A program made the position numbers and the translations under genes. From NCBI RefSeq assembly GCF_030409505.1, contig NZ_JAUFPZ010000002.1, positions 3,799,001-3,863,000 on the forward strand: a stretch of DNA of 64,000 bases. The letters are read 5' to 3'. This document shows, piece after piece, positions 47,412 to 56,792 of the stretch. The notes beneath the pieces are model-generated. The model did not search any database, was not told the DNA's origin, and saw only the letters and a list, made by a program, of their open reading frames with translations. Each line of letters starts with the position of its first letter. Positions within the stretch are counted from its first letter, which is position 1. Source of the stretch: Zunongwangia endophytica (lineage in GTDB: Bacteria > Bacteroidota > Bacteroidia > Flavobacteriales > Flavobacteriaceae).

Positions 47412-47444
47412 CGATATAAATTTAATCTAATTCGTTCTAAGCAA

Positions 47445-48224
47445 TTACATGCTTTGGAATAATTGATTCATTTTTTCTTTCTCTTCGTTAGCTAGCTCTT
47501 CATCAACCAAGATACGACCACTATGCTCGTCGGTAATTATTTTCTTTCTACCAGCGATTTCCATGATCACCTGTGGTGGAATAGTAAAGTAAGAACCTCC
47601 AGATGCACCACGCTCTACAGGTACGATAGCTAATCCATTCTTCACGTTAGTACGAATACGTTTATAAGCTTTTACTAAACGTGTATCAATTTCTGTTTCG
47701 TATTGCTCAGATCTGTCGATAAGGGCTTGCTCTTCTTTTTCTGTTTCAGACAAGATAGCATCAAGCTCTCCTTTTTTGTGCTCTAAGTGTGCCTCACGGT
47801 CTTTAAGACGACCTTGAGTTTGCTCGATAATCTGTTTCTTTTGTTCGATTTGAACTTTGTATTCTTTAATGTGCTTCTCAGCAAGTTCGATTTCCAATTC
47901 CTGAAATTCAACTTCTTTACTCAAAGCGTTGAATTCTCTGTTGTTACGAACATTTTTTTGTTGCTCAGAATATTTTTTGATGGTCGTTTTAGACTCGTCA
48001 ATAAGATTCTTTTTGCTTTTGATATCGGCGTTTATCACATCGATATCATCGTCTAATTTTTGTAAACGTTTATTTAGTCCGGCTACCTCATCTTCTAAAT
48101 CCTCTACCTCTAAAGGAAGTTCGCCTCGCACGTTTCGAATTTCATCAATTCTGGAATCTACCAACTGAAGATCGTATAAAGCTCTTAACTTCTCTTCTAC
48201 AGTAAGATCATTTTTCTTTGCCAT
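47445..48224 (-). CDS. C4-type zinc ribbon family (DUF164) protein without its cysteines
   Basis: 259 residues: a long antiparallel coiled coil (about residues 8-185) and a C-terminal module that in the family is a zinc ribbon. Here the four expected ligand positions are Ser208, Ser211, Asp232 and Ser235 (GASGGS ... TDEHSGRIL), so no zinc site remains, while the flanking IPPQ and GRIL residues are intact. The protein has no Cys at all. Bound partners are unknown; homologues elsewhere are thought to work in RNA or flagellar processes. Starts 2 bases after the Nif3 gene's stop, so the two form one operon. Confidence 0.88.
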   Translation of the reverse strand: MAKKNDLTVEEKLRALYDLQLVDSRIDEIRNVRGELPLEVEDLEDEVAGLNKRLQKLDDDIDVINADIKSKKNLIDESKTTIKKYSEQQKNVRNNREFNALSKEVEFQELEIELAEKHIKEYKVQIEQKKQIIEQTQGRLKDREAHLEHKKGELDAILSETEKEEQALIDRSEQYETEIDTRLVKAYKRIRTNVKNGLAIVPVERGASGGSYFTIPPQVIMEIAGRKKIITDEHSGRILVDEELANEEKEKMNQLFQSM

Positions 48225-48226
48225 AC

Positions 48227-49321
48227 TTAAATATACTTGATAGGATTGCTATTTGTCTCTGCTAAAATAAGTGCAAAATTACTAAATTTTTTCGTTAAAA
48301 AAGAATATAGTAAATTTTTTGTAAATTGTTCACTTTCATAGTGTCCAATATCGGCTAAAATGATGCTATTCTCGGCCTTATAAAAATCATGATATTTTAA
48401 ATCTGCCGTGATGTAGACATCTGCACCCGCACTCTTAGCGTTTTCGATCGCAAAGCTACCGCTTCCGCCCAACACGGCAACCTTTTTAATTGGTTTTTCT
48501 AATAAAGCCGAATGTCTTACACATCCCGCCTTAAATGTCGATTTTACAGATTTTAGAAAGGTTTTTTCGTCTTGAGATTCTTTCAGTTCTCCAATCATTC
48601 CCATACCAAGGTGTTGATTGGTGTTTTCTAGCGTATAAATTTCGTACGCTACTTCTTCATAAGGATGAGCTAAAAACATGGCATTCAAGATTTTACCCTC
48701 TAGATGTGCCGGAAATGTAATTCCTATTTGCGTTTCTTCTCCATAATGAATAGTGCCTCGTTCGCCAATAACGGGATTCGAAGATTCATTTCCTTTAAAG
48801 CTTCCTTCTCCTTTTACATTAAAACTGCAATGATCATAATTCCCTATGCTACCGCCACCAGCTTCAAATAGGGCCTCCCGCACTTTTTCCGCATCTTTAA
48901 TAGGAACATAGGTGAGCAGTTTTTTGATACTTTGTTTTCTGGGAATTAAGATTTGACGATTTACAAGGCCAATTTTCTCGCAAATCATATCGTTAACTCC
49001 CTTGTGTTGGTTGTCTAAGGCCGTATGTATTGCATAAATAGCAATATCATTTTTAATGGCTTTTAGAACTACTCGCTCTACATAATTTTTTCCGGTAATT
49101 TTTTTAAGTCCGGAAAATATGATAGGGTGGAAACTTACAATAAGATTGCAATTATTAGAGATGGCTTCGTCTACAGTAGCTTCAAGAGTATCTAAGGTTA
49201 TTAGAGCTCCGGTGGCTTCCGCATTTTTATCGCCTACTAAGAGGCCGACATTGTCGAAATCCTCAGCATAATTTAACGGAGCAAATGCTTCAATTTCTTT
49301 TATGATATCCTGAATAATCAT
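48227..49321 (-). CDS. Nif3-like dinuclear metal centre protein
   Basis: 364-residue member of the YbgI/YqfO/Nif3 family, hexameric metal proteins of unclear activity (sometimes annotated as GTP cyclohydrolase type 2). Seen: NYAEDFDNVGLLVGD, VSFHPIIFSGLKKITG, AIHTALDNQHKGVND and the C-terminal metal block DIGHYESEQF. The middle insertion of about 130 residues marks the longer YqfO-type form. The usual HHP motif reads FHP here, so one metal-binding His is missing. Upstream partner of the DUF164 gene. Confidence 0.9.
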   Translation of the reverse strand: MIIQDIIKEIEAFAPLNYAEDFDNVGLLVGDKNAEATGALITLDTLEATVDEAISNNCNLIVSFHPIIFSGLKKITGKNYVERVVLKAIKNDIAIYAIHTALDNQHKGVNDMICEKIGLVNRQILIPRKQSIKKLLTYVPIKDAEKVREALFEAGGGSIGNYDHCSFNVKGEGSFKGNESSNPVIGERGTIHYGEETQIGITFPAHLEGKILNAMFLAHPYEEVAYEIYTLENTNQHLGMGMIGELKESQDEKTFLKSVKSTFKAGCVRHSALLEKPIKKVAVLGGSGSFAIENAKSAGADVYITADLKYHDFYKAENSIILADIGHYESEQFTKNLLYSFLTKKFSNFALILAETNSNPIKYI

Positions 49322-49504
49322 ATTTTTAAGTTTTGAAAACCTTTTTAGGTGTTTTTAAAGATCCTTTAGCGAAAAGTGCGCGATGAAATTAATATATCAA
49401 ATTTGATTAATTTATCAGCAGTAGATTGGTAAATAATCAAGTTTTATTTAATGCAATAATCGCTAAAATTAGATGTCAAAGATAAATATTATAGCCTGGC
49501 TAAT

Positions 49505-50506
49505 ATGAATTTACTACGAAAATTACTCTTTCCTTTTGCTCTTGTTTACGGAGTAATTGTTTGGTTTAGGAATAAATTTTTTGATGCTCGAATACTAAAA
49601 AGTACGTCGTACGATTTCCCGGTGATCTGTGTGGGGAATCTTAGTGCCGGCGGAACAGGAAAATCACCGATGATAGAATATTTACTTCGGAAGTTGAATT
49701 ACAAAAATATTGCGGTTTTAAGCAGAGGCTATAAAAGATCTACTGAAGGGTTTTTATTATTGAATGGAAATGAGCAAGCAATAGAAACCGGAGACGAACC
49801 TTTGCAATTCAAAACTAAATTTCCAGAAGTTAAGGTTGCCGTTGATGCCGATCGTAGAAATGGAATTGCTGAGCTTAGAAAAGAAAATGCTGAAATTGTA
49901 CTTTTAGACGATGCCTTTCAGCATCGCAAAGTAAAAGCAGGATTCAATATTCTACTTACGGCGTATGGCGATTTATACGCGAATGATTTTATGCTGCCAA
50001 CAGGAAATCTTAGAGAAACCTATTCGGGTGCAGATCGTGCTCAGGTAATTGTAGTCACTAAATGCCCAAAATCGATTACGTTAAAAGAGCGAGAGCATAT
50101 TAGATTTAAACTTCAAATTAAGCAATATCAGGAATTGTATTTTTCAACTATAAAATATGCTGAAAAAATTTCTGACGGTGCAAATGAATTTTTATTTGAT
50201 AAGTTGTCCAATAACTATTCGGTAGTTACTGGTATAGCCAAACCAGAACCTTTTATTTCTTTTCTGAAAACTAAAAATGCGAATTTTGAACATCTTAAGT
50301 TTCCGGATCATCATAATTTTAGCGATGCTGAAATAGCTTCCTTAAACACCAAAGATTGTATTTTGACTACCGAAAAGGATTATATGCGTTTAAAAGATAA
50401 AGTAAACACGCAATTATTTTATTTACCTATAGAAACCGATTTTGTTGAAAATGAGCAATCTTTTTTAAAACGAATCAACAAGTTTATCACCGAATCAAAA
50501 GCCTAA
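49505..50506 (+). CDS. lpxK: Tetraacyldisaccharide 4'-kinase (LpxK)
   Basis: Phosphorylates the lipid A precursor at the 4' position, an inner-membrane step of lipopolysaccharide synthesis. Seen: an N-terminal membrane helix (LLFPFALVYGVIVWFRN), Walker A GNLSAGGTGKSPMIEYL, and LLDDAFQHRKVK with the family DDxFQHR motif. The C-terminal region has FPDHHNFSDAEI and LTTEKDYMRLKD. 333 residues is normal. Isolated between leftward genes. Confidence 0.96.
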   Translation: MNLLRKLLFPFALVYGVIVWFRNKFFDARILKSTSYDFPVICVGNLSAGGTGKSPMIEYLLRKLNYKNIAVLSRGYKRSTEGFLLLNGNEQAIETGDEPLQFKTKFPEVKVAVDADRRNGIAELRKENAEIVLLDDAFQHRKVKAGFNILLTAYGDLYANDFMLPTGNLRETYSGADRAQVIVVTKCPKSITLKEREHIRFKLQIKQYQELYFSTIKYAEKISDGANEFLFDKLSNNYSVVTGIAKPEPFISFLKTKNANFEHLKFPDHHNFSDAEIASLNTKDCILTTEKDYMRLKDKVNTQLFYLPIETDFVENEQSFLKRINKFITESKA

Positions 50507-50554
50507 AAATATAATGCTAGGGTTTAGCTCTTAGATAGAATTTTCTATAAAGTG

Positions 50555-52783
50555 TTAGCCTTTTTTGATTTTAAGATGCTTGTTTATTTTTCTATAAAAT
50601 TCATCTGTTTTATAAGGCTTCGGGATGATATCGTTAAAACCATTTAGATAAAATTCATCCAGATTGTCATCTAGCGTTACCGCGGTTAAAGCAATAATAG
50701 GTATTTCAGAATTAAATTTTCTAATTTGTTTTGTAGCTTCAATCCCGCTTATGCCCGGCATATGAATGTCCATCAAAACTAAATTGAAATTAGAGTCTTT
50801 AACGAGTTCGACAGCTTTGGTGCCGTTGTCTGCAACTTCACATACCGCATTTCTTTTCTCTAAGATCTTTTTGGTAATCATTTGATTAATCTTGTTATCC
50901 TCTACTACAAGGATTTCTTTACCAACTAAAGAATCGCTATTAATTTCTGTAAGATCTAGTTGGTTTCCTTCGGCGTGTGGAGCAGATTCGATTACTAAAA
51001 ATTTCAGATCAAACCAAAATTTAGAGCCTTCGCCAAGCTCACTTTCTAAGTTTATTTTACTTCCCATTAAATTAAGAAGATTCTTAACAATAGATAAACC
51101 TAAGCCGGTACCACCAAATTTACGGTTAATTTGCGTAGATCCTTGTATAAAGTTTTCAAAAATGGTCTCTTGTTTTTCTCGCGAAATCCCTTCACCATTA
51201 TCCTTAATTTCGAAGCGCAAATGTACATCGTCTTTACTTTCTCTAACTTGAGAAACGTTTATCCAGATGTCTCCATCTTCAGTAAACTTAATGGAATTGC
51301 CGATAAGGTTAATTAAAATTTGTGATAGCTTAAGTGGGTCACCTTTTAATTTCTGCGGAATAGACGTATCAAAATCAAAATGAATGTCGATATTTTTATC
51401 GTCGGCCGAATTTTTTAGTGCTACTAACACATCTGAAATTCTTTTTCTTAGATCAAAATCAGAGTAGAGGATTTCAACCTTATTGGCTTCTAATTTGTTG
51501 AGATCCAGAATATTGTTTATAAGGCTTAATAGATATTCGCCTGAAAATTTTAGTGAATTTAGATGTTCCTTTTGGTTGGGAGTAGGATTCTCTTCCAGTA
51601 AAAGGTGCGTGAGTCCGGTAACCGCATAGAGCGGCGTTCGAAGCTCGTGGGTAATTGTACTTAAAAACTGAGCTTTAGCTTTAGTTGCACGTTCCGCATT
51701 CTCTTTAGCAAGGGTAAGTTCACGATTTTTCTTTTGCAATAATCCGTTTGCTCTTGCTCTAAGATTATTGTTTTTATATAGAGATAAGGTAAGTAAAGAT
51801 AATATAGTAATTAAAGCTACACTTAAAATGGTAGTCAGTTTATTAACTTTTAAAGATCTTTCATTTTCCTTTCTCTTTTCAGATAATTCTTTGATTTCAC
51901 TTTTTAACACATCATTGCCATAAGCGGTATAGGATTCTTTGCCTAATGTTTTCGAGTTGAGTTTAAAAAGTTGATCCCTCTCCTTATTGCCTAATTTGAG
52001 ATAACTAAGCGCTTCAGATTCGTTGTCCTGCTCTTCGTAAATGCTGCTAAGAAGATTGTAGTTGCTCATTACCATGCCGTTAAAATCATTTTTCTTAGCG
52101 GCATCCAAGCTTAAATTAGCGTATTTATCAGCTTCAGTCGCGTTTTTTCGAGCTAATTCTGTTTTCGCTAAATAGTAATATAATCGGCTATACTCATAAG
52201 AGGAAATCTCTGGATCTATACTTTTACTGGCTTTTTTCAAATATTTAAAAGCTTCGTTTGGGACTTGATCCAGGTTGAGGGCAATTATTCCTCTTTGAAG
52301 ATTTAGTAAAGAAAGATATCTTTCTAAATTCTGGTTATTCGATTTGTTATAATGCTTTTCAGAAAGGTTTAAATAATCAAAAGCTCCCTGTCTATTGTTT
52401 TGAGCTGTTAATATTTTGGAAAGGCTAAGGTAGCTATAAGCAAGACCGGTTTCATCTATAGTTTCTCTTTGTATGTCAATAGCTCTGTTAAGTGAAACTA
52501 TGGCGTCGCTATAATCATGAAGTATATATTCAAGTTTAGAGGTTATGCTGCTAGCTAAAGCAGTATACCTCTTGTGATTGATGTCCTGAGCTAATTTTAA
52601 TGATCGGTTAAGTTCATCAGTGGCTTTATCAAACTGGTATTTATTTACAGAAACTTCTGCTTTTTCTAATAAACTATCAATTTGATGGGTGATTTCTTCT
52701 CTATTTTGAATTTTTTGGGCATTAGAAGAAAAAACTATAAAGCACGAAAATAGCAGGAAATACGTAAGCTTCAACTTATCCAT
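50555..52783 (-). CDS. Hybrid sensor histidine kinase with N-terminal TPR domain
   Basis: 742 residues. Signal peptide, periplasmic tetratricopeptide repeats to about residue 285, one membrane helix at about 316-336, coiled coil, HisKA with phospho-acceptor His379 (STITHELRTPLYAV), HATPase with IGNSIKFTEDGD and FGGTGLGLSIVKNL, then a receiver domain with phospho-acceptor Asp672 (LVLMDIHMPG) and a Lys near the end (IPKPYK). No DNA-binding output and no separate response regulator or HPt gene nearby, so it is an orphan. Stimulus unknown. 42 bases after gapA in the same direction. Confidence 0.93.
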   Translation of the reverse strand: MDKLKLTYFLLFSCFIVFSSNAQKIQNREEITHQIDSLLEKAEVSVNKYQFDKATDELNRSLKLAQDINHKRYTALASSITSKLEYILHDYSDAIVSLNRAIDIQRETIDETGLAYSYLSLSKILTAQNNRQGAFDYLNLSEKHYNKSNNQNLERYLSLLNLQRGIIALNLDQVPNEAFKYLKKASKSIDPEISSYEYSRLYYYLAKTELARKNATEADKYANLSLDAAKKNDFNGMVMSNYNLLSSIYEEQDNESEALSYLKLGNKERDQLFKLNSKTLGKESYTAYGNDVLKSEIKELSEKRKENERSLKVNKLTTILSVALITILSLLTLSLYKNNNLRARANGLLQKKNRELTLAKENAERATKAKAQFLSTITHELRTPLYAVTGLTHLLLEENPTPNQKEHLNSLKFSGEYLLSLINNILDLNKLEANKVEILYSDFDLRKRISDVLVALKNSADDKNIDIHFDFDTSIPQKLKGDPLKLSQILINLIGNSIKFTEDGDIWINVSQVRESKDDVHLRFEIKDNGEGISREKQETIFENFIQGSTQINRKFGGTGLGLSIVKNLLNLMGSKINLESELGEGSKFWFDLKFLVIESAPHAEGNQLDLTEINSDSLVGKEILVVEDNKINQMITKKILEKRNAVCEVADNGTKAVELVKDSNFNLVLMDIHMPGISGIEATKQIRKFNSEIPIIALTAVTLDDNLDEFYLNGFNDIIPKPYKTDEFYRKINKHLKIKKG

Positions 52784-52825
52784 TCTACAGCTAACTGCTA
52801 AAAATTGCTGCTAAATATAATGAAA

Positions 52826-53827
52826 TTAATAGAAAGAAGAAATTAAATCTATCAACCTACTAGAATATCCGATTTCATTATCATACCATCCAATAAGCTT
52901 TATTAGTTTTCCGTCAATTACGGAAGTCATTTCTGCATCAAAAATACAGGAATGTGTATTCCCAGAAATATCTTTAGAAACAATAGGATCTTCTGTAAAA
53001 CTTAAAATCCCTTTTAATGTGGTTTCTGAAGCTTTTTTGAAAATACTATTAACTTCTTTTATGGAAGTTGCTTTAGTGACATTGATAGTCATATCTGTTA
53101 AAGAGCCATTAGGCACGGGAACTCTAATTCCGCAGCCGCCAATAACATCGCTTAGATCTGGAAAAATACCTGTTAATGCCTTTGCAGCACCTGTAGTGGT
53201 AGGAATTATAGATTGGGTTGCCGCTCTACTTCGTCGCAAATCTCGATGTGGTTGATCATGTAAGCTTTGGTCTGAAGTAAATGAATGCACAGTTGTTATG
53301 TACGCTTGCTCCACTTTAAAATGCTCATGGATTAACTTCAGCATTGGTGCAGCATTGTTGGTAGTACAAGAAGCATTAGAGATAATATCTTCACTACCAT
53401 CTAAAATATGCTCATTGACACCTAAGACAATCATTTTGATTGATTCGTCCTGTGGCGGTACCGATAAAACGACTTTTTTTACACTTCCGCTAAGGTGATT
53501 TTCAAGCTCAGGGCGTGTTTTAAATTTCCCGGTAGCTTCAACTACTATATCCGTTTCAGTAGTGTTCCAATCGATTTTGGAAGGATGATCTTGGTTAAAA
53601 ACAGCCGTCTTTTTTCCGTTTACAATTAAAGTATTTCCTTCCGTAGTTATTTCAGCATCAAAAATACCATGTATACTATCGTATTTAAGAAGATGCGCCA
53701 GTGTTTTAGCATCAGCTAAATCATTGATCGCAACAACATTTATCTGAGGATTATCAATAAGTAATCTGAACAAATTTCGGCCAATGCGGCCAAAACCGTT
53801 AATTCCAAGATTAATGATTTTAGGCAT
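52826..53827 (-). CDS. gap: Glyceraldehyde-3-phosphate dehydrogenase, type I
   Basis: NAD-dependent glycolytic or gluconeogenic dehydrogenase. Rossmann start INLGINGFGRIGRNLF; catalytic Cys154 in SNASCTTNNAAP and His181 in TTVHSFTSDQ; phosphate and inorganic-phosphate loops RRSRAATQSIIPTTTGAAKA. The residue usually Cys in CTTNC is Asn158 here, so this is somewhat divergent from the canonical GapA motif. Flavobacteria often carry two gap genes; this may be the second. Begins 4 bases after lipA in an all-leftward cluster. Confidence 0.93.
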   Translation of the reverse strand: MPKIINLGINGFGRIGRNLFRLLIDNPQINVVAINDLADAKTLAHLLKYDSIHGIFDAEITTEGNTLIVNGKKTAVFNQDHPSKIDWNTTETDIVVEATGKFKTRPELENHLSGSVKKVVLSVPPQDESIKMIVLGVNEHILDGSEDIISNASCTTNNAAPMLKLIHEHFKVEQAYITTVHSFTSDQSLHDQPHRDLRRSRAATQSIIPTTTGAAKALTGIFPDLSDVIGGCGIRVPVPNGSLTDMTINVTKATSIKEVNSIFKKASETTLKGILSFTEDPIVSKDISGNTHSCIFDAEMTSVIDGKLIKLIGWYDNEIGYSSRLIDLISSFY

Positions 53828-53831
53828 TGTC

Positions 53832-54710
53832 TTAGTTGATGTGCTTTTGGGCTTTATAAGAAGATCTTACCAGAGCGCTACTTTCTACATGTCTAAATCC
53901 AAGATCTAGTCCAATAGCTTCGTATTTTTTAAATTGATCTGGAGTGATAAATTGCTTTACGGGCAAGTGACGTTTACTTGGCTGTAAATATTGGCCAATG
54001 GTAACTACATCTACATTTGCATCTTTTAGATCGTGTAGTGTTTGGATTACTTCTTCTTCAGTTTCGCCAAGACCAAGCATAATACCCGATTTTGTACGAT
54101 TAATACCTTGATCTTTTAAATAACGCAACACTTCTAAAGAGCGATCGTATTTTGCCTGGATTCTAACTTCACGTGTTAGGCGACGTACAGTCTCCATGTT
54201 GTGAGAAACAACTTCAGGAGCGACTTCTATAATACGATCGATATTTCTGGTATTTCCCTGAAAATCTGGAATCAGAGTTTCCAGTGTAGTTTCAGGATTC
54301 ATTCGGCGAATCGCTTTCACGGTTTCTGCCCAAATGATCGATCCCATATCTTTTAAGTCATCACGGTCTACACTTGTAACTACCGCATGCTTAATTTGCA
54401 TTAATTTTATAGAACGTGCTACTTTTTCTGGCTCATCCCAATCTACCGTTTCTGGTCTGCCGGTTTTTACGCCACAAAATCCACAAGATCGAGTACAAAT
54501 ATTACCCAATATCATAAAAGTAGCTGTTCCTTCGCTCCAACACTCACCCATGTTTGGGCAACTTCCCGATGTACAAATTGTATGTAGATCGTATTTGTCT
54601 ACAAGACTACGTAATTCGGTATATTTTTTACCTGTAGGAAGCTTCACACGAAGCCATTTTGGTTTTCCTTTAGGTGTTGTTTTTGAAGGTGTAAGTGTTT
54701 CTGTACTCAT
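53832..54710 (-). CDS. lipA: Lipoyl synthase
   Basis: Radical SAM enzyme inserting two sulfurs into protein-bound octanoate to make lipoyl groups for the 2-oxoacid dehydrogenases. Both clusters are visible: the auxiliary site [13 protein letters not shown] and the radical SAM site [10 protein letters not shown], plus the C-terminal RSSYKA serine. 292 residues is normal. It is followed by gap after 4 bases and preceded by the ECF sigma factor gene (76-base gap). Confidence 0.97.
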   Translation of the reverse strand: MSTETLTPSKTTPKGKPKWLRVKLPTGKKYTELRSLVDKYDLHTICTSGSCPNMGECWSEGTATFMILGNICTRSCGFCGVKTGRPETVDWDEPEKVARSIKLMQIKHAVVTSVDRDDLKDMGSIIWAETVKAIRRMNPETTLETLIPDFQGNTRNIDRIIEVAPEVVSHNMETVRRLTREVRIQAKYDRSLEVLRYLKDQGINRTKSGIMLGLGETEEEVIQTLHDLKDANVDVVTIGQYLQPSKRHLPVKQFITPDQFKKYEAIGLDLGFRHVESSALVRSSYKAQKHIN

Positions 54711-54786
54711 AGCAAAAATCTCTTATTCAAAGATACAATATTCTATCTAATAGCATAATTAGACGTTGATAGTTTAAGAACCTTAA

Positions 54787-55356
54787 TTAGTTTTTACGAT
54801 CTTCTATAATTTCTGAAAGTAATTTCTTGGCTCTTAATAATTTAACCTTTACGTTATTCATAGGCTCTCCCAAAGATTCTGAGATTTCCTTATAGGATTT
54901 TTCCTGAAAAAAACGAAGATTCAAAACTTCTTGATAATGGGGTTTAAGCTTTTTTATGTCCTGAAGTAGCTGCGCTAAATTCTGTTCAGTAATTAACTTA
55001 TCTTCAATTGAAGGTGTTTCGTCAACAATCGTGTTTACTTTTTCAGTATCTTCAGAAATAGTATTCATGCGTAACTGACTATTTTTCTTCCGAAGAATAT
55101 CTACATGAATATTTTTAGAGATAGCGATAAGCCAGGTACTAAACGAATAATTTTCATCAAAAGTTTCAAGCCGTTTAAAAGCTTTTGAAAAAGTCTGAAT
55201 AGTAATATCTTCAGCTTCATACTCATTTTGAGTTTTTTTAAGCTGAAATCCATATACATTATTCCAAAATTGATCGAGCAAGTAATTAAAAGCCGATTGA
55301 CTTCCTTTTTTAGCTTCCTGGATTTTTTGTAATAAAAGCGCTTGGTTTACTTCCAA
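54787..55356 (-). CDS. ECF-type RNA polymerase sigma factor
   Basis: 189 residues. Region 2: FWNNVYGFQLKKTQNEYEAEDITIQTFSKAF then FSTWLIAISKNIHVDILRKK. Region 4: LKPHYQEVLNLRFFQEKSYKEISESLGEPMNNVKVKLLRAKKLL. No anti-sigma gene with a membrane helix follows; lipA does instead. It overlaps the glycosyltransferase gene by 10 bases, so its level is tied to that gene's translation. The regulon is unknown. Confidence 0.92.
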   Translation of the reverse strand: MEVNQALLLQKIQEAKKGSQSAFNYLLDQFWNNVYGFQLKKTQNEYEAEDITIQTFSKAFKRLETFDENYSFSTWLIAISKNIHVDILRKKNSQLRMNTISEDTEKVNTIVDETPSIEDKLITEQNLAQLLQDIKKLKPHYQEVLNLRFFQEKSYKEISESLGEPMNNVKVKLLRAKKLLSEIIEDRKN

Positions 55357-56450
55357 TGTGAAGGTTTTGAAATAGTATTTGCAATAAATATACCTAATTG
55401 CGATAGGATAAGAAAAGGTTCTAAAATAGGGAAAAGCCAGATTAGATCTTTTTCATCTAATTTATTAGCCGATTGAAAATATACAATACCTTCAATAATT
55501 AGCGTAAGTCCCAAGACACCTAAAACAAACTGCCAGTAAATTTTCAGACTTAATAGGATTACGAGCAATGTCCAAAAAAATAGTCTTGTGGTATAAAATG
55601 CACCTAATAAAAGTTTATCCTTTGTTTTGTAGAATTTCGCAACAGATGCGTGTCGTCTTTTTTGTCGAAACCAATCGATAATACTGGTTTTGGGAACGCT
55701 TCTGGTAATACTTTCGGCATGATCGCAAATAGAGATATTTTTACTAGTTGCTGCCTCGTTTACAAAAAGATCATCATCGCCCGATCGAACGTGTAAGTGC
55801 GATGCAAAGCCTTTTTGTTTATAAAATTGTTTAGAAGTATAGGCTAAATTTCTCCCTACGCCCATATAGGGATTGCCAAGTTTGGTGTAAGAAAAATATT
55901 GGATGGCTGTTAAAAGCGTTTCAAACCGAATCAGTTTATTGATAAACGATTTTTTATACTGAAAATAGCCACCGTAGCCCAGCACGATAGATTTCTCATC
56001 TGAAAAACCCGAAGCCATGTGCTGCAGCCAGTGTATGGATTGTGGTGCACAATCGGCATCTGTAAAGATAAGATGGTCATTTTGTGCTTTTTTGATTCCT
56101 AATGTGAGGGCGTACTTTTTGTTGGCCCAAAAGGCTTCGTTATTTACAACATTGACCATTTTTATACGAGGATCTATTTGCTGAAATTCTTCAATAATAT
56201 CTAATGTATTATCTGAAGAAGCATCGTTAATAACGATCACCTCAAAATTTGGATAGTCCTGCTCTAAAATAGAAGGAAGGAAATTTTGTAGATTTAGAGC
56301 TTCATTTTTTGCACAAACAATCACGGAAACCGGAAATGAAGTTGCATAAGCTTCAGAGGATTCTGATCCAGAGAAACTAAAAAAAGCTAAAAAGTACCCA
56401 ATATTAATTGCCGCTAATAGAAGAAACAGGGCAAATAGAACTGTTGCCAT
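55347..56450 (-). CDS. Family 2 glycosyltransferase, membrane
   Basis: 367 residues. An N-terminal membrane helix, then a GT-A domain with VSVIVCAKNEALNLQNFLPSIL, VIVINDASSDNTLDII, DHLIFTDADCAPQS (DxD) and the acceptor-site block VRSGDDDLFVNEAA and RQKRRHASVAK. Two or three C-terminal helices. Adds a sugar on the cytoplasmic face of the membrane; product unknown. It is 6 bases after the small Cys-rich protein gene and overlaps the ECF sigma gene. Confidence 0.92.
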   Translation of the reverse strand: MATVLFALFLLLAAINIGYFLAFFSFSGSESSEAYATSFPVSVIVCAKNEALNLQNFLPSILEQDYPNFEVIVINDASSDNTLDIIEEFQQIDPRIKMVNVVNNEAFWANKKYALTLGIKKAQNDHLIFTDADCAPQSIHWLQHMASGFSDEKSIVLGYGGYFQYKKSFINKLIRFETLLTAIQYFSYTKLGNPYMGVGRNLAYTSKQFYKQKGFASHLHVRSGDDDLFVNEAATSKNISICDHAESITRSVPKTSIIDWFRQKRRHASVAKFYKTKDKLLLGAFYTTRLFFWTLLVILLSLKIYWQFVLGVLGLTLIIEGIVYFQSANKLDEKDLIWLFPILEPFLILSQLGIFIANTISKPSHWK

Positions 56451-56456
56451 TCAGCA

Positions 56457-56660
56457 TTAATTGGTCTGTTGTTGTGGATTTTTACATTTTTCTTCAGGCA
56501 TCTTTCCGCAATAACTACAAGCTTCGCCCTCTTTATTTAAAAACGGACTTTGGCTGGCACAAGTTCCTGCAAACTCACCATCCTTTTTTGCCCAAATTTT
56601 AATTGCAATACCCGCAAAAGCTAATCCTAATAAAACCGCTGTTATGATAAATAGTTCCAT
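56457..56660 (-). CDS. Small Cys-rich single-helix membrane protein
   Basis: 67 residues. One N-terminal membrane helix (LFIITAVLLGLAFAGIAIKIW), then a short tail with four Cys: GTCASQSPF, ACSYCG, and EEKCKN. The tail could bind a metal ion or form disulfides; which side of the membrane it faces cannot be told from sequence. It is the first gene of the leftward unit with GT2 and the ECF sigma factor, so a signalling partner for the sigma factor is conceivable, but this is speculation. No family name recalled. Confidence 0.75.
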   Translation of the reverse strand: MELFIITAVLLGLAFAGIAIKIWAKKDGEFAGTCASQSPFLNKEGEACSYCGKMPEEKCKNPQQQTN

Positions 56661-56792
56661 AATTACATCTTGTTTTGCAAAAATACGAATTATTCGCTTT
56701 TATTTAAAATAAGTCGGACGTTTAGTAAATGCTTTACAATATTTAACGAACTTTTACCGCAGCTAAAACTCAAGCTGCTGTAATTTAATGAT

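Noticed and set aside
54334..54750. 138-codon plus-strand frame over lipA
   Set aside because: Antisense to the conserved radical SAM gene; no independent support.
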